In this document: piece by piece, positions 42,584 to 55,434 of the stretch
Layout: each line of letters starts with the position of its first letter
Numbering within the stretch: the stretch's first letter is position 1
Assembly: GCA_019828595.1 (NCBI GenBank)
Contig: JAHQRK010000006.1
Coordinates: 496,001 to 560,000 of the forward strand
Source: Aphanomyces cochlioides
Lineage: Eukaryota; Oomycota; Saprolegniomycetes; Saprolegniales; Verrucalvaceae
Direction of reading: 5' to 3'
DNA: 64,000 nt
Translations under genes and position numbers: made by a program
Notes under the pieces: generated by a model
Seen by the model: only the letters and a program-made list of their open reading frames with translations
What the model was told of the DNA's origin: nothing
Database searches by the model: none

Positions 42584-44674
42584 CTAAAACTGTTGGCGCT
42601 GGAACGATTTCGAGAACGACACGCGGATGCGACCGTCGTTGAAAGTATAATTGTCGAGTGCAATCATGGCATCAATCGCTTCTTCGAGTGTGCCCATTTC
42701 AAGGAGCACCATCTTGGGTTGCTTGGCAATCGGGTGATACTTTTTCACCACACCCCACTCGGCAAACATGCTCAAGAGGCGTGAATTTGACACAGTGTCG
42801 CCTGGCTTGAGCTGCATCGACACTGGAATACCAGAAATATGCAGAAGAGTCGTCGGGGGACAAACTTCAGCGAGTGAACGTTTGCGGTAGCGATGATATG
42901 GCGTGTTCGTGAAATCGCGAGTATTTTGAATCTCGAAGGTGTCGGCATCAGGGCGAGGCATGACAACCATCGTGTGCTTGGAGAAATCCACGCGAAGCTT
43001 CTTGTTGCACAAGATCAAACCATCCGTATGCTCTCGAGCGGATGCGGCGTGTCGTTCGTCCACGAATTGAATCAATGCCGTGTCGCTCTTGCGAAACATG
43101 ACTTTGATCCGCAGCACGTCGCCAAAGCAGCCAAAAATCGTAAATAAACTGTGAACCTTGACGTAATGCGGATCCATGTTGCTGCAAATCAACACCGACG
43201 ACCGCGTTTGACTAATGCCGCCCAAGTCTCGATCTCGAGAACGAGACCGGCGTTCACGAGATCGACTTCGACCACGACGAATGTCGCCCCCATACGCTCC
43301 TTGTGGTGGTGGCCCTCCAGCATACGGCGGGCCAAAGTCACGGCGTGGTGGAGGCTGTTGTTGGTGCATGGGATTCATCGCAGGACTGAATCCACTCGCA
43401 CGTTGAGGCGGTGGCATATCCCCAAGCATTCCACGAGAACCAGCGACTGCATTCTTGTCAGAAGGATCATGCGTGGGCAGATTTGGATTGAAGAAGTCCC
43501 GCATCTTGTCGTTGTTGTACTGAACGTTGAGCGACTTGTGAGTCGACATTTGAATATGCAATGTGTTGCAACCCGTGTAGATGTCACGCCCATCGAGTGC
43601 CGCTTGGGCAGCTTCAGCTTGCGCTGTCGTTTGCAATTGCACAAGAGATTTGAATTCTTCCCGCTGCATGAACGTGACAATCTTCATAACGGTGCCATAC
43701 TTCGAGAAGACTTGATGAAGGACGTCCACATTCACAGGGTACTCCATCTTGGAGACAGTCACCATGAGAATTGTATTCTTAGCCGATACGGGTGGTGCGC
43801 GATCAAAGCCAGTTCCATACGATTGTGGTGGCGGTTGTTGTGCAGGATAAGAAGGGGCGCCGCCACGATCATTGTAAGGAGGTGCACTGCGATCGTAAGA
43901 AGAGGGTGGAGGGACGCCACGGTCATAGGAAGGAGGAGCTCGATCAAATGCCGAAGGGCCGCGATCATACGAAGGACCACCGCGGTCGTATGAAGCTGGA
44001 GGAGGAGCTCCGCGGTCAAACGAAGAAGGTGGCGGGCCGCGATCATGACGAGGTTGACGATCGAATCCAGAAACAGGTGCATTTCGATCGTACGGGCCGT
44101 TTCGATCGTTGTAGGAAGGAGGCGGTCGATCTCGAGAAGACGGTGGAGGACAATTGTTGCGCTCGTAAGAACGAGAAGGAGGGCCGTTTCGATCGTTGTG
44201 GTGAGGCAGGCGATGAGAGGAAGGCGCGTGAGATGAAGGCGGAGGGCCAGATGAGCTATGTGAAGCTGGAATGCTGCTGTTTTCCTCACGATGACTACTG
44301 TAGGCAAAGAAGACCTTTTGTCCCCGCACCAGAGCATCCCGAGATTGATAAAAGTTCACCAAATTCGTCGCAGAATCCAAGTCGGGCAATTGAACCAGTG
44401 CTTCATTCTTCGAAGGAGTCATGACACATTTCTCGACCGTCGCAAATGGACCGACCAATGCAAGCAGTTCGCTCTCAAGACAATCATTTGGAAGACCACG
44501 TACAAGGATAGAACGGGAAGGCTGTCCTTCCTCTTGGCGAAATCTTTTCTGTTCCTGGAAGTCAGACTCTCCTCCTGAAAGATGCCGCTTGTTCCCCGAA
44601 GGACCTCCTCCCTGTGGCTGATAAGGATCCATAACCGACCGATCGACTTGTGCGAACAAAACGCTGGGAACCAT
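42584..44674 (-). CDS. PTB/hnRNP-L-like RNA-binding protein, four RRMs
   Basis: A single exon of 696 aa from ATG 44672-44674; ATG 44630-44632 (MDPYQPQGGG) is an equally good start. RRM1 begins RSILVRGLPNDCLESEL. A long Arg/Pro/Gly/Ser/Tyr-rich linker with repeated (S)YDRG and FDR units follows. RRM2 has TILMVTVSKMEYPVNVDVL and an IVTF...SLVQ core. A second RS-like stretch (RGRSRSRERRSRSRDRD) precedes RRM3 (SSVLICSNMDPHYVKVHSLF) and RRM4 (LLHISGIPVSMQLKPGD). The order of four RRMs and the RRM2-RRM3 spacing match polypyrimidine-tract-binding and hnRNP-L proteins, which control splicing and mRNA fate. The YDRG linker is a low-complexity segment likely to phase separate. Confidence 0.9.
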   Translation of the reverse strand: MVPSVLFAQVDRSVMDPYQPQGGGPSGNKRHLSGGESDFQEQKRFRQEEGQPSRSILVRGLPNDCLESELLALVGPFATVEKCVMTPSKNEALVQLPDLDSATNLVNFYQSRDALVRGQKVFFAYSSHREENSSIPASHSSSGPPPSSHAPSSHRLPHHNDRNGPPSRSYERNNCPPPSSRDRPPPSYNDRNGPYDRNAPVSGFDRQPRHDRGPPPSSFDRGAPPPASYDRGGPSYDRGPSAFDRAPPSYDRGVPPPSSYDRSAPPYNDRGGAPSYPAQQPPPQSYGTGFDRAPPVSAKNTILMVTVSKMEYPVNVDVLHQVFSKYGTVMKIVTFMQREEFKSLVQLQTTAQAEAAQAALDGRDIYTGCNTLHIQMSTHKSLNVQYNNDKMRDFFNPNLPTHDPSDKNAVAGSRGMLGDMPPPQRASGFSPAMNPMHQQQPPPRRDFGPPYAGGPPPQGAYGGDIRRGRSRSRERRSRSRDRDLGGISQTRSSVLICSNMDPHYVKVHSLFTIFGCFGDVLRIKVMFRKSDTALIQFVDERHAASAREHTDGLILCNKKLRVDFSKHTMVVMPRPDADTFEIQNTRDFTNTPYHRYRKRSLAEVCPPTTLLHISGIPVSMQLKPGDTVSNSRLLSMFAEWGVVKKYHPIAKQPKMVLLEMGTLEEAIDAMIALDNYTFNDGRIRVSFSKSFQRQQF

Positions 44675-45083
44675 CAACCTCACCAATCCTCGATATTAAA
44701 AAAATGATTAAATTTCACAGGTTTTCAACAGTATCAAAGTTGAAAAATATCAAATTTTGACTTAAAAATTTCCTTAAAATTTACCTAAAACGTATAAAAA
44801 ATGATATTTTTCATGATAAACATGAAAAATTCTTGAAAATTTGAAATCCTGGTAAGAGGAATGTTGGGTTGTCATCCACGCAGTTGTGAAAATCATCTTT
44901 GCATACGATCCACGAGTGTAGAGACCCACTGACTTCAGCCCGTACGACGACATGCGAGATCTTTATTGCTGTTTGTTATTGTTGATGAGATCGCCCATGA
45001 GTCAATTCTGTCAGCGAAAATTCCAGAACCGATAGTTTGAGTGAATTGGAAAGAGTTTGATTGAAACAATTTCAGCCAATAAA
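44675..45083. other. Promoter region of the PTB-like gene
   Basis: AT-rich divergent intergenic DNA with one CCAAT box near 45076. No gene. Confidence 0.4.
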
Positions 45084-45391
45084 ATGTCAAAAGCTAAAGA
45101 TCTTTCAGAGGTTCAAGCAGTTCATGAGCAGGCCATGAAGGCAAAGATCATCTCCTCGTGCAGTCCACAAACGAGCAAACTAATGGTTAGCTTGCAAATC
45201 CACACTAACGATTAGCCAGCTAGTGTGCTAACTTGACGGCGGTGTCAAGACAAAGCGAGATTTACGTTCTGATTAGTCATGCTCGAGAATCGGTTCAATG
45301 GAAACAGTGTTGTCCGTGCGGTTCTTGTAGCCTGAAGGCATCAAACAAATTCAAGCCGTGTCGCGAAAGTTTGGAGCTCTGCAGAGGCTGA
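45084..45391 (+). CDS. Possible small Cys-containing protein, 77 aa
   Basis: Tentative. ATG 45084 opens MSKAKDLSEVQAVHEQAMKA. A GT donor at 45186 and an AG at 45258-45259 (74-nt intron) would join it in frame to a Cys-rich tail (QCCPCGSC) ending at TGA 45389-45391. The model is based only on frame and splice sites; other acceptors are possible. Confidence 0.3.
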
Positions 45392-45481
45392 TTCGTCGCT
45401 GTGAGAGGAGATGAAAGCAGTGAGAGAGAGTATCATGATATGCAGCCATAAGCGCAGCCATCAAGTACACAAGTGTTCAAA

Positions 45482-46050
45482 ATGTCGCGAGTAGAAATGG
45501 ACTTCACTCTAGTTCTGTATGCGCTGAGTGGGCTGTTATTGTTAAAGTCTGAAGATGTTGCCAAAACATCGACTTCACGAAACCTCTTCAACGATCGACA
45601 TTTTTGTGGCGTTCTTATTATCCTCCATCCAATCAGGTTGGCACTTGATAAGGTGGATTGATGTATGCCGGCCACATGCAACCACAGTCGAGGCTGTTTC
45701 AACTCATCACAAGCTTCGGAAGAGGAAGGAAGGCCAAGACTGCACCCAACAAACCAGCGACGCTCTGTGTCGTTGTGATATTTAACCGCCGCTTAAAATT
45801 CGGTGGAACCTCTATGGCATTCTCTGCCATCAATATGATGGACCACGTCGTTACTGGTTGGCATTGCACCATTTGGTTCACGAAAGAAGCTCGACATTAC
45901 TGCTTCCGCTGTCACTTTGGACTTGTGCTTGCACACAGGAGGAGGAAATCGCTACAAACACACACGCGATGCTTCACACAGCGGAGAACCCACAGATGCA
46001 TTATAGTTGCTTTCTGTGAGCATGAGATGTGCCGGTTGACAAATTTCTGA
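45482..46050 (+). CDS. Possible 177-aa protein
   Basis: Two exons (45482-45652 and 45688-46050) with a 35-nt intron give one frame. The N-terminus has a hydrophobic run (FTLVLYALSGLLLL) and the C-terminus is basic and Cys/His-rich (HYCFRCHFGLVLAHRRRK). No family recognised, and both halves could be chance frames. Confidence 0.3.
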
Positions 46051-46229
46051 CGTCACCTCCCCGTCGACAGTCGACGCAGTATATTTAAAATAAGATGAAT
46101 AATATCGAAAAATTACAAAAAATTTCCATATTTTTCTTTTATTTAAAACAAATTTACATTCTAAATATGATATTTGTATGTAATTTTATATTATATCCTT
46201 GTTACAGTGGTCGTACAATACTGTATGGT

Positions 46230-46283
46230 TTTGATTATCCGGATATTGAAGTAGCGTAACGAGATTATCCGGATATCCATGGT
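46230..46283 (+). promoter_or_regulatory. Paired TATCCGGATA palindromes upstream of the VPS13-like gene
   Basis: GATTATCCGGATATTG and GATTATCCGGATATCCATGG stand 26 bp apart, ending about 50 bp before the start codon, a position similar to the pair upstream of the NO VEIN-like gene. Confidence 0.35.
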
Positions 46284-46334
46284 GATTTCCAACAAGTTTC
46301 AATTTATTTTTTGTTGCGCGGGACAAGCTGCGCG

Positions 46335-49300
46335 ATGCTTGAGTCGTTAGATGAACTCACTTGGTGGTGTTTAAGCTGGATAGGATCCATCACATGGTAC
46401 AGTGCGTTGATTGGGATTGTCCTCTTTGTCGTGCTGGGCGCGATTGGCGATATGGTACTCACGACGGTTGCACAGATTTATCTCAAGACTTACGTTGGCT
46501 CGTCCTTTCGCATTCGGTGGTCGTTGCTCCACGGAACATTGAACGTGGAGAATCTCTCATTGAGCCCTGCCTTGCTGGATGCGTCGATTGCAGCGTACTT
46601 CCCAGCAACAGTTGAAAAGGCAGATCTCGCATCGTTTGCGATAACGATTCCGTTGTTGAGCATTTTGTATTGCACCGTTACAAGCGACTTGGATGCCATT
46701 CCGACATGGGGCATTCTTATCGACGGACTGGACTTTGTCTTGAATGTCGATCCTGCCTCGAAGTGGCGCTGGAGAGCAGACGAGAACAAAGACCGTTTTG
46801 CTGCTGCAGTTGCTGAAGCTCTGCAGGCGCGTCTACAACTCGTTGAAGCGCACACCATGTTAATCAAATCAAAACTCGATACGCTTGCTACTCCTCCGAA
46901 GCCTGCAGCTCCTGGCCTGTTGGGTCGTATGACAGAAATCGTCATGGAAAAGCTACAAGTTACAAATCTTCTTGAACGAGTGATCGACGCAAGCGCACAA
47001 AAGGTCGATGTATCGCTTACCAATGTATCTGTTGTCTTACGGCCTCCAAATGCAAAAACATCTAAGATTCATTTTAAATGGCGCGCCGTAAGACTATGTA
47101 CATCCCAGCTTGCTCATGAATTTGAAGAGGAGAGAGCCATCCAATTGTTGGGAATTGGGTTAGCAATTGCACCGGAAGACACTTCAAAAGGAACTGCGAG
47201 CAGTAGCACATATGTCTTGAATCCTTTTGATTTGCGAATCAAGGCCACATATGCCCCTATAATGCGGGGGCTAATGAAGACCCACAAGAACATTGGAATT
47301 ACTGTGGACTGGCCTCATTTGCACCTTGCGATTGAGCCACCCCAGTTGGCGGTGATCAACATGATTTTGGCCCCAATGGCAGATCAAAGCATGTGGATAG
47401 CTCAAGCTAAACTCGCCGATGAGCAGCAATGTATCGAAATTCCGGACGTGGAACAGTACCGTAAAGATTATGCTGTCTTCACTGCACTTGAGCAGCGTGG
47501 AATGGCATCAAAGATATTTGCAGTTGCATCGCAGAAAATTAAAGAAGGCTTGTCATGGGTCGCGTGGAATGCAGGTGGCAAAAAGAACAAATGGACACCT
47601 CCTGTGAACGAAGAAGTGCTTTGTACAACTCGCGTTGAAGAAATCGAACGTCGCAGCCTCGTCATGGACTTGTTGGGACTTCGTCGCGATGCGTTAACGT
47701 GGAAGATTCCATCGTATGGCCAAGAGTTACCGCACGTTTCCGAAAAGATGAAAGCGGCCGCAGATTTGATCAAGTTTCTGGATACTCCGATTGAGCATTA
47801 CTATTCACCCTCAAAGCAAGCTGGCGCACCTCTCTTCGACTCATTGGTGGTTGATTTTGCCCTTCATCATGTTACTATAGAGTGCTGGTCAGCAACCGAG
47901 ACCCAATTGATTGAATTTTACGTGGACGAAGTGTCGATGCGAGTACAGATGGCAACTGGGGTGTCGTCAATGATGGACGTAGATGTTGTTGTTCACAGCT
48001 TTGGCTTGAATGATTTGCGGCACAGCAAGACCAATGTGTTTCCTCACATTTTGGGTCGCAATCCTGACTGCACGGACATGATTCATATCGATTATCGTGT
48101 CGATGGTAAGGCAGATACCACGGTCCAATGTGAAGTGGCGAATTTCTCATTCTTACTCATTACAAGCCCCCTTGTCGAAACGATGAATGCTTTTACACTC
48201 GAAGAAGATGAAGAAACATTGATTTGGAAAGAAGATCCGCTACCACTCCCTCCTAGCCCACCCGTGATCTATATGGCACAAGTCGAGTCCACGCATAATC
48301 CCTCCATGTTGCGTGGCATGAGCTTGGATGCGACCGTACTCTTGAAAGGCTGCGAAGTGTGCTTGCTAGCTGACCCGTCGTCATATACTTCCCACATCTT
48401 GGCATTGACATGCGACATGGACATAAAAGCCCAAAGCAACAAAACGTTTGAGTCATTGACACTTACTCTATCGGATGTTGCGCTACAGCCTTGCAAAATT
48501 CAAATGACCCCAGATGGCATTGATTTAGAATTGCCAGGACTACGTACTCTGTTGGAGCTAGAAGGCGATGGTGTCGATGTGGAAGTCCACTATGAACTAC
48601 GAACACATATTCCAGTCGAAGCCCCTAAGCGGTTGACAGCGTCGGCTTCAACAGCAACTGCGACAGAAGGAACAAAGCGTGCCTGGGGTGTCTTGAGAAA
48701 AGCTGTAAAAAAGGGCAATGTCCCTGAAGCGGATGAACCAAACCCCCCTGTGGCGTCCGGAGCCGGGAGTGCCATTAGTGACGTATTTGGCGAACGAAAA
48801 TTCCGTCTAAAGGTGTCCGACTTTGCACTCAACTTATCGAAAGAAGATATTGGTTTATTTGGGGCGATCCAAATGCGTTTGGGTGAACAACTAGAAGTAA
48901 GTGAAGAACATGCAGCTGCAGCTGCAGCAAAAGAAGCAAGAGTGGCTGTAGCCAGAAAACTCCGATTGGAGCAAGAACAATTAACAAGATTGCACCATCA
49001 ATTCGATTCACTTGATACTGACGGAGGTGGCTCCTTGGACCATGGAGAATTGATGAAACTTGTGGAGTCCCTGGTGGCCGAAATGGGTCTCACTACAGAC
49101 GAAACTCAAAAATGCCACGAAAAGCTGGTCAAGCAAGTTGATACAGATCACAGTGGGGACGTCAGTTTTGGAGAGTTTCAGGCAGCCTTAAATCCAGTTG
49201 AAATGCCTTACTCGTTGCTCCATCAAGGCACTGTGCAACTGACTGCCCAAGAATACGCAAATCCACGTTTGAAGCGAAGTAATGTGCCACGAGTGCATAC

Positions 49301-52300
49301 ACTGACGGGACAACCCGTTCATTTAAATGATTCAGCTGCTCTGGCGGTCTTCTGGAAAAAGTATGAGTCTCAAGTTGGCGCTTCTAAGACATCTCTGCAC
49401 CAACAAGCTCCTCGAGTGGTACAGGAGAAGATGATTCGAGTATTCAGAAGTTTTGAATTTGCGCAAGAAGCATGGAATAGGCTGGTCAATCCAAACTTGA
49501 AGCCAACGGAACAAAGTCCGTGGGTAGTCCTTCCTCACGAAATTGCAGGGCAAGGGGTGGCATTGTTTGAGAAAAAGTTAACCTCAGGCGGTACTTTGGA
49601 TTCTGCTGTTGCAAAAGCTACATCGATTAACACGGGATTTACTGGTATCGATATGACTCAATTCGTCCAAACACCAGTCGTACTCAAGACAGAACTTCAC
49701 ACTGAATTTGGAGGTTTTTACTTCCGTATGGTTGATAAAATGTTACCAGCCAGAACGCCTGCACTTGAATTTGCCGTCGAAGACGTTCAGTTACATGGAA
49801 TGCTGACGACAAAAGAAAACAATGTCAAACAAACTATGGTGGAAGGAGTGCTCACGTTTAATTCGGCCATTTACTGCAAGTACTACAACACGTCAGCACG
49901 ACAATTAGAGCCGTTCATAGAATATTACCCACTTCAAATGGTTGTGAAGAAAGAAGCGGATCGGGATATGGAATGCTTGCTCGTGTCCGATCATCATTTA
50001 CAAATGAATGTTACAGCAACCTTTGTGAGAGCTGTTACCACAACATCAGCTGCATTCTATGATGCCCCTATCAATTCTGACGAAGTTGAAAGAGAACATA
50101 TTAAAGTTTTGAAAGGTTTGTGCTGGATGTACAATGAAGTTGGCGTACCATTTACTTACTACGTTCAATCACGACACGCAACTACAGTTGAATTGGTGTC
50201 GGATAAAGTCGAAGTTGACCCTTTGAAATATGGAATTTGCAAGTTACTAAACGAAGAAGAAGACTTAAAGGGTGCCATGGCTGAAAACTTGAAGGAGAAA
50301 GAAATGAGAGCCGCCTTTCGTGCTGCAGATAATGACAATAGTGGAGAACTTGATGCAGATGAAGTACGCGAAGTGCTGCGCTCAGTCATGAAGTCCTATG
50401 ATTCTTTGACTTTGGCAGAAATTGATGAGCACGTGAGAGATTTCATGGCTTTGGCAGACACCGACAATTCGGGCTTGGTGAGTTGGAAGGAATTTCAGTC
50501 TGCCCTAGCCAAAACGCGAACAGTGGCCATGCGAACATTAAGCATTGAAGTGGCAAACTATGAACCGATTCATGGTATCACCCTTGATGGTCTCGGAGAG
50601 GAAGTTATTGTGGAACTTATTCCGACGATTACTGAACCTTGGATCGAAGGTGATATTGAGAGCATGTACACTACGGGTGTTGCGTATCTGAATCAAGAAG
50701 TTGTGTCAGTGGATGACTTAAACCGTGGAGTGCATTTATTGCATCTTGTGGCCGATATTGATCCTAGATACAAATGGACGCAATCTTACTTAGCGACTCA
50801 TGAACCTGACTTTTGTCCACGTCTCCTGGCAATTCACATAACAGTGGACAACACTCATGGTATGACGGTGACTGTAAAAACAGCCGAATATGTTCGAAAT
50901 GAAACAGCCAAGCTCACCGAAGTTCTTTTGCTTGATGAAAATGGCGAACCTTCTATCTTGAATCCACGGCAAGACAATCAAGAAAATGAGAGATTTGTTA
51001 GCCTTGCACCATACAGCAATTTTAGTGTGCCACTTCCCCTGCTTGAACATGGTTTCTTTAGCATTCGTCAAGTTGGAGAATCTGCGTGGAGTAATAATTT
51101 ACCCTTATCAGTTTGGCCTGGGCGAAAGACTCGTCAAGATGTGACTCTCTACGAATCTATTGATGACCAACCGACCACGATTGAGCGATTAAAGCAAGGT
51201 GGATGGGCGCTTGTTATTGGCCCACAGCTCATTATTGTGAACGCATTACCTTGTGTTGTGGAATACGTTATCGTACAAAAGGCTGATGTGAACCTTGATC
51301 GAGGCTCAAATCTAAGTACTCTCGCAACCGTTGACGATAGTTGGTTCGACAGTGTCAACGAAGTAAACTGTCGTCACATGACCATTGAAAGTGGTGCCTC
51401 GATGCAAGTATCAGGTTTGCACCTCGATGAACAGGCCTATATGAAGGTACGCTTAATGGCCGAGAAAGACCGTCCAGTCGGCGGATGGTCACAGCCTTTT
51501 GAAGTTGCTGTGAATGCTGCAATGGAGCAATATGGTGCTTCTTCGACAGTATCGCTGCCCGCTGGTCCATCGATTGAGTTCAAACATAGTTGGACCAAGC
51601 AGGTGCCCAGAACCATGGAGATTTACGTGCTGTACTGGATCCAAAATCGTTCTGGGTTGGATTTGAACTATAAGATTCCGCATGGACAATATTGCACTTG
51701 GCGACAGCACGAAAAGTACTTTGGTAAAGGCTTTCATGAAATACCTTTACTCGTGAACGCCCCTGCAACGAAAGCAACAATTTCTGTCCAGCCTTACCAA
51801 GCAACACCATTTGATTATGATTTCCAATCATCATTGGGATCAGAAGTCCGGAAGTACTTGCCTGATTTTAAGAGTTTGAAACACTCGCAACCCGTGGATA
51901 TGACTGTGGTGTGGACTAATGGCGAAATTTCATGTGGTGTGTCTGAGTGCGTGTTGGGATATGAGGTTATTGCAGCACCAAGTCAGTTTCAATTATCCAA
52001 AATTGTGGTTTTGCTTCCCCGATACGTGGTTGTAAACCAAGTTGAGCGCCCTCTCCAGTTCACTCCGTTGACTATTGCGAAAACTCTACCAGTCGATGTT
52101 GCCAAGATCAACGTTGTGTTGAAGCCTCAACATACTTTAATTGTGTATCGATTTATGGGAAAGGATAAACAAGTGCCAGCTCTTCGTTGTCGCGATGCCC
52201 TTTTGAATGATATGTGGCAAGAGCCTGGTCCTTGGTGTCCTGTGGTCCCGTTGAATTTAAAACAAGCGACTTGCATGTGGCTTCGAGGGCCGCTTGGTCA

Positions 52301-55020
52301 TGCACCTTATGTGGAAATGGAAGTTCAGCCAAGTGGTACGACAAACCGCATTCTTATACGGGGTTTGATGTTGACTTCTTGTAGGTGCTACAACTTTCGT
52401 TATGGTCAAAGATCGTACCCTGAGTCCTTCCATTCGCATCGAGAACCGCTCTACACAGTTTGCCATAAGATATGTCCAATCAGGTGTGAAACATGCCGAG
52501 GAAATGGTGTTGCCACCGATGACATGGCATTCTTACGCATGGGACAATCCATTTCACCCTGATCTATTGTTGAAAGTATTTGTGGACACTTCACGTGTTC
52601 CAGAGCCAGTAAATCTGATGCACATGACGAAACTGAACAACTTAACTCCTGATGGGGGCAACGTCAAATTACATGGCGAAGTGTACATTGATGGCAATAC
52701 TCGTGTATTGGCTGTTGGAGATGAACCTGTTTTCCATGAGAACAGACGTCAAGCTGAAGAAGACATCTTCCGAGATATGGCGCTTGATATCGGACTGCAT
52801 GGAGTTGGCATTACCATTGTCGATGCTGCTCCACGCGAAGTGATGAATATTACACTGGACGGAATCAGAGTTTTATCCCCTGCCCATTCAAATTCTATGA
52901 CCTACGATTTGCACCACTTGCAAATTGATGATATGACCCCTCGCTCCATGTTTCCTGTCGTCATTTGCCCCACTGAAACTGGATACAACAGTAACAAGAA
53001 AGAAGGTACAAATAAAGACTGACTGCACAAATACTTACTGCCGATTTAGGATGGCTGATTGAGGATGGTGAAACTCCATTTTTCCACATGGTTGTAGATA
53101 GCTACAACGACGCAGGCATGGTGATTCTCGATCAATTGTTCGTCGCTCTGGGCAGCTTGGATATCAAACTAAATCTTGACTACATCTTGTACATTCTCGA
53201 TGTATTTTGGGCTATATTATATCCACCGCAAACCCAAGAAGAGATCGAGCGCGCTGGCATGACAGAAGTTAATGCGATTTTGACCAAACGTCTTTCAGTT
53301 CCAGATGTCGCCTCACTTGGGCAGTTGATGTATTTCAAGAAATGTGCTATCCAACCCTACAATTTGAATGTCATACTCAACTCGACGCCTGGTGATTCGG
53401 ACTCTGGCTTATCAAAAATGCTTGGCAGTACGGCTGGAAGCATTATTGGTGGAATTGCCCACGTTGCTCCAGAGTTTTCCATCAAAGGGATTTCTCGTGA
53501 AGATAAATTTTTATTCTACGACGACTTTTTGTGGAACACTGTGATTTACGATGCGTTGGTCGGAAGCTGCATCAATCAGTGGTACAAAGTTGTCGGCAGT
53601 ATAGAAGTCCTCGGCGATCCTGTTGGCCTCCTCCACGAGGTACTCCAAAGTGCATCGACAGCTATATTCATATAATTCGTAGGTGACTGATGGCTTAGCC
53701 CTTGCATTGCGCCAAACCAAGCGCGATTTCACGGGCAAGAGTCGACACAAAGGCGAGGGCGCAGTCACTCTGGTGCAAGCCGTTATCGGTGCGCCATCCA
53801 ATGCGATCGGAAAAGTCAGTAATGGTGTCGGTGACCTATTGAAGAAGGCGACAAATTTTGAAAGCCAAGAGATGGAACGCGAACCACGTCACGTTCCAGA
53901 AGGTGTTTTGCAAGGTGGTCTGGTTCTTGGCCTGAGTATTGCCCATGGTGTGTCGGGCCTTGTAACCAAGCCGATTGATGGTATGAAAGAGAAAGGATTT
54001 GGAGGTTTCGCGAAAGGCATTGGTCAAGGGGCCGCGGGATTGGTGGCATCTCCATTTATTGGTGCAATTGGAGCCCTCGAAAAGCTGAGTCAGTCCGTGC
54101 ACAATACAACCCATTTGCTGGACGAAAAACACTTCGAAGGAACACGTCGCATTGCTCGAAAAGGTGCTCTAAAGGCAATTGAAGACTCGCCTCTACTGGC
54201 AGATACAGAAGTTCGTATCGAAGCTGTCTCGGGCGTGCCCCTCAAATCCAACGTCAAGGTATATGTGAGTTTGTACGAGCTGTCCCCGGATTCACCAAAC
54301 CGCCTTGGGAAGTTGGTCGACACGTTCAAGACAAAGACAAAGCGGCATGTAATGGGTGAAGCCGTCTTGGACCAATCTCGAATTGTCGACGTGACTAGTA
54401 TTGATATGGCACTTGTCTTTGAGGTTGTGCACAAACGTAAGCCGTTGCCCAAGAAGTTGCTCGGTAAATTACAGTTGACAATGGAACAAGTCTATGAACT
54501 TTTCCCCGCCATGCCGAAGCGATCCAAGGTCAATTCAACAATTAAAGAACACCTCAAGTCGCGCAAGGTTCACAACGGCTCAATCTTTGATAAGAGTTGG
54601 GAGGAAGTTAACTGGAGCAATGTCCCAGCCGAAACAGGATGGGAAGCGGCGTATCATCGGGCAGCGTCGATCATTGACGACGAGCGCGAAAGCCTTGGAA
54701 GCCAACGAAGTCTCAATAGCCTCCGCAGTCGCGAGAGCTTGCGACAGAGCAGCATATCAAACATCAGTGCAGGCAGCAATGAATCCGAAGGCAAGATTCC
54801 GCATATCGTCCGCACTTTCCCCCTCGAAGATGCCGACGAGGGTTCACCGATGCTCCATTTGAGTATTCGGTACTTTAAAACTTTACGATCTTAATTATGT
54901 CAACTAATCCATGCATGTGATTCCAGGGTGTTCTCCCAGTGGATGCAAAGAGCACAAAGACGTCGCCAGTGCACTTGTCGACGTCAAAGAGAATTTAGAC
55001 TGTCGACGCGCAAGGTTTGA
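46335..55020 (+). CDS. VPS13-like bridge lipid-transfer protein with EF-hands, 2830 aa
   Basis: Five exons (46335-52335, 52385-53005, 53050-53639, 53683-54869, 54927-55020) with introns of 43-57 nt give one exact frame. The N-terminus has a hydrophobic span (ALIGIVLFVVLGAIGDMVL), then a chorein-type start (LLHGTLNVENLSLSP). Two EF-hand pairs follow, at about 890-946 (DTDGGGSLDHGE, DTDHSGDVSFGE) and 1330-1386 (DNDNSGELDADE, DTDNSGLVSWKE), with correct Ca-binding residues. The SHR-BD/VPS13 adaptor-binding region begins near 1759 (EIYVLYWIQNRSGL). The C-terminus carries the VPS13_C/ATG2-like part (GGLVLGLSIAHGVSGLVTKP, GFAKGIGQGAAGLV). VPS13 proteins move phospholipids in bulk between membranes at contact sites. 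The last exon adds a short Arg-rich tail. Ca control is an inference from the EF-hands. Confidence 0.92.
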
Positions 55021-55434
55021 CCATCTGCCATGCAAAGTGTCGCGGAGAATCTCAGACTTTCGACTCTAAGAAAGGACGTTTGAGTTTTATTGACCACCTG
55101 GTCGGAGGCAACATGGCTGGTACAGTATTTTTGGCCGCGACCAGGGAATTCGCAGTCGACAAGGATGTAATGACCGTGGTCGAACAAATAAAAGATGCCA
55201 AATCTTGAAAAGCTGCATGCTTCATGCCAATCGAAAGCCCATTGTCGTTCGTCGTGGGTCGAATCCCAAAGCCAAGGCTGCTGTGATCTCTAGCACATCC
55301 CCAGAGACATGTCTTGTTGGCATGTTGGAGTAATTGATTGGTCACTCTCCACGTGCCATCTAACCTGTATCAGGCTTTTGTAGACGCTGCCCAGCTCATT
55401 TCGCAATCAAGTGCAGCCGTCGAGTTGGTTCATG
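55021..55434. other. Intergenic between VPS13-like and START-FYVE genes
   Basis: 414 bp with overlapping frames on both strands (55017-55208 and 55052-55345) but no supported gene; it holds one gene's 3' UTR and the next one's promoter. Confidence 0.5.

Noticed and set aside
43151..44424. Plus-strand frames of 210-280 codons over the PTB-like gene
   Set aside because: Arg/His-rich translations that are the antisense of the SYDRG-type linker; the minus strand has four RRMs.
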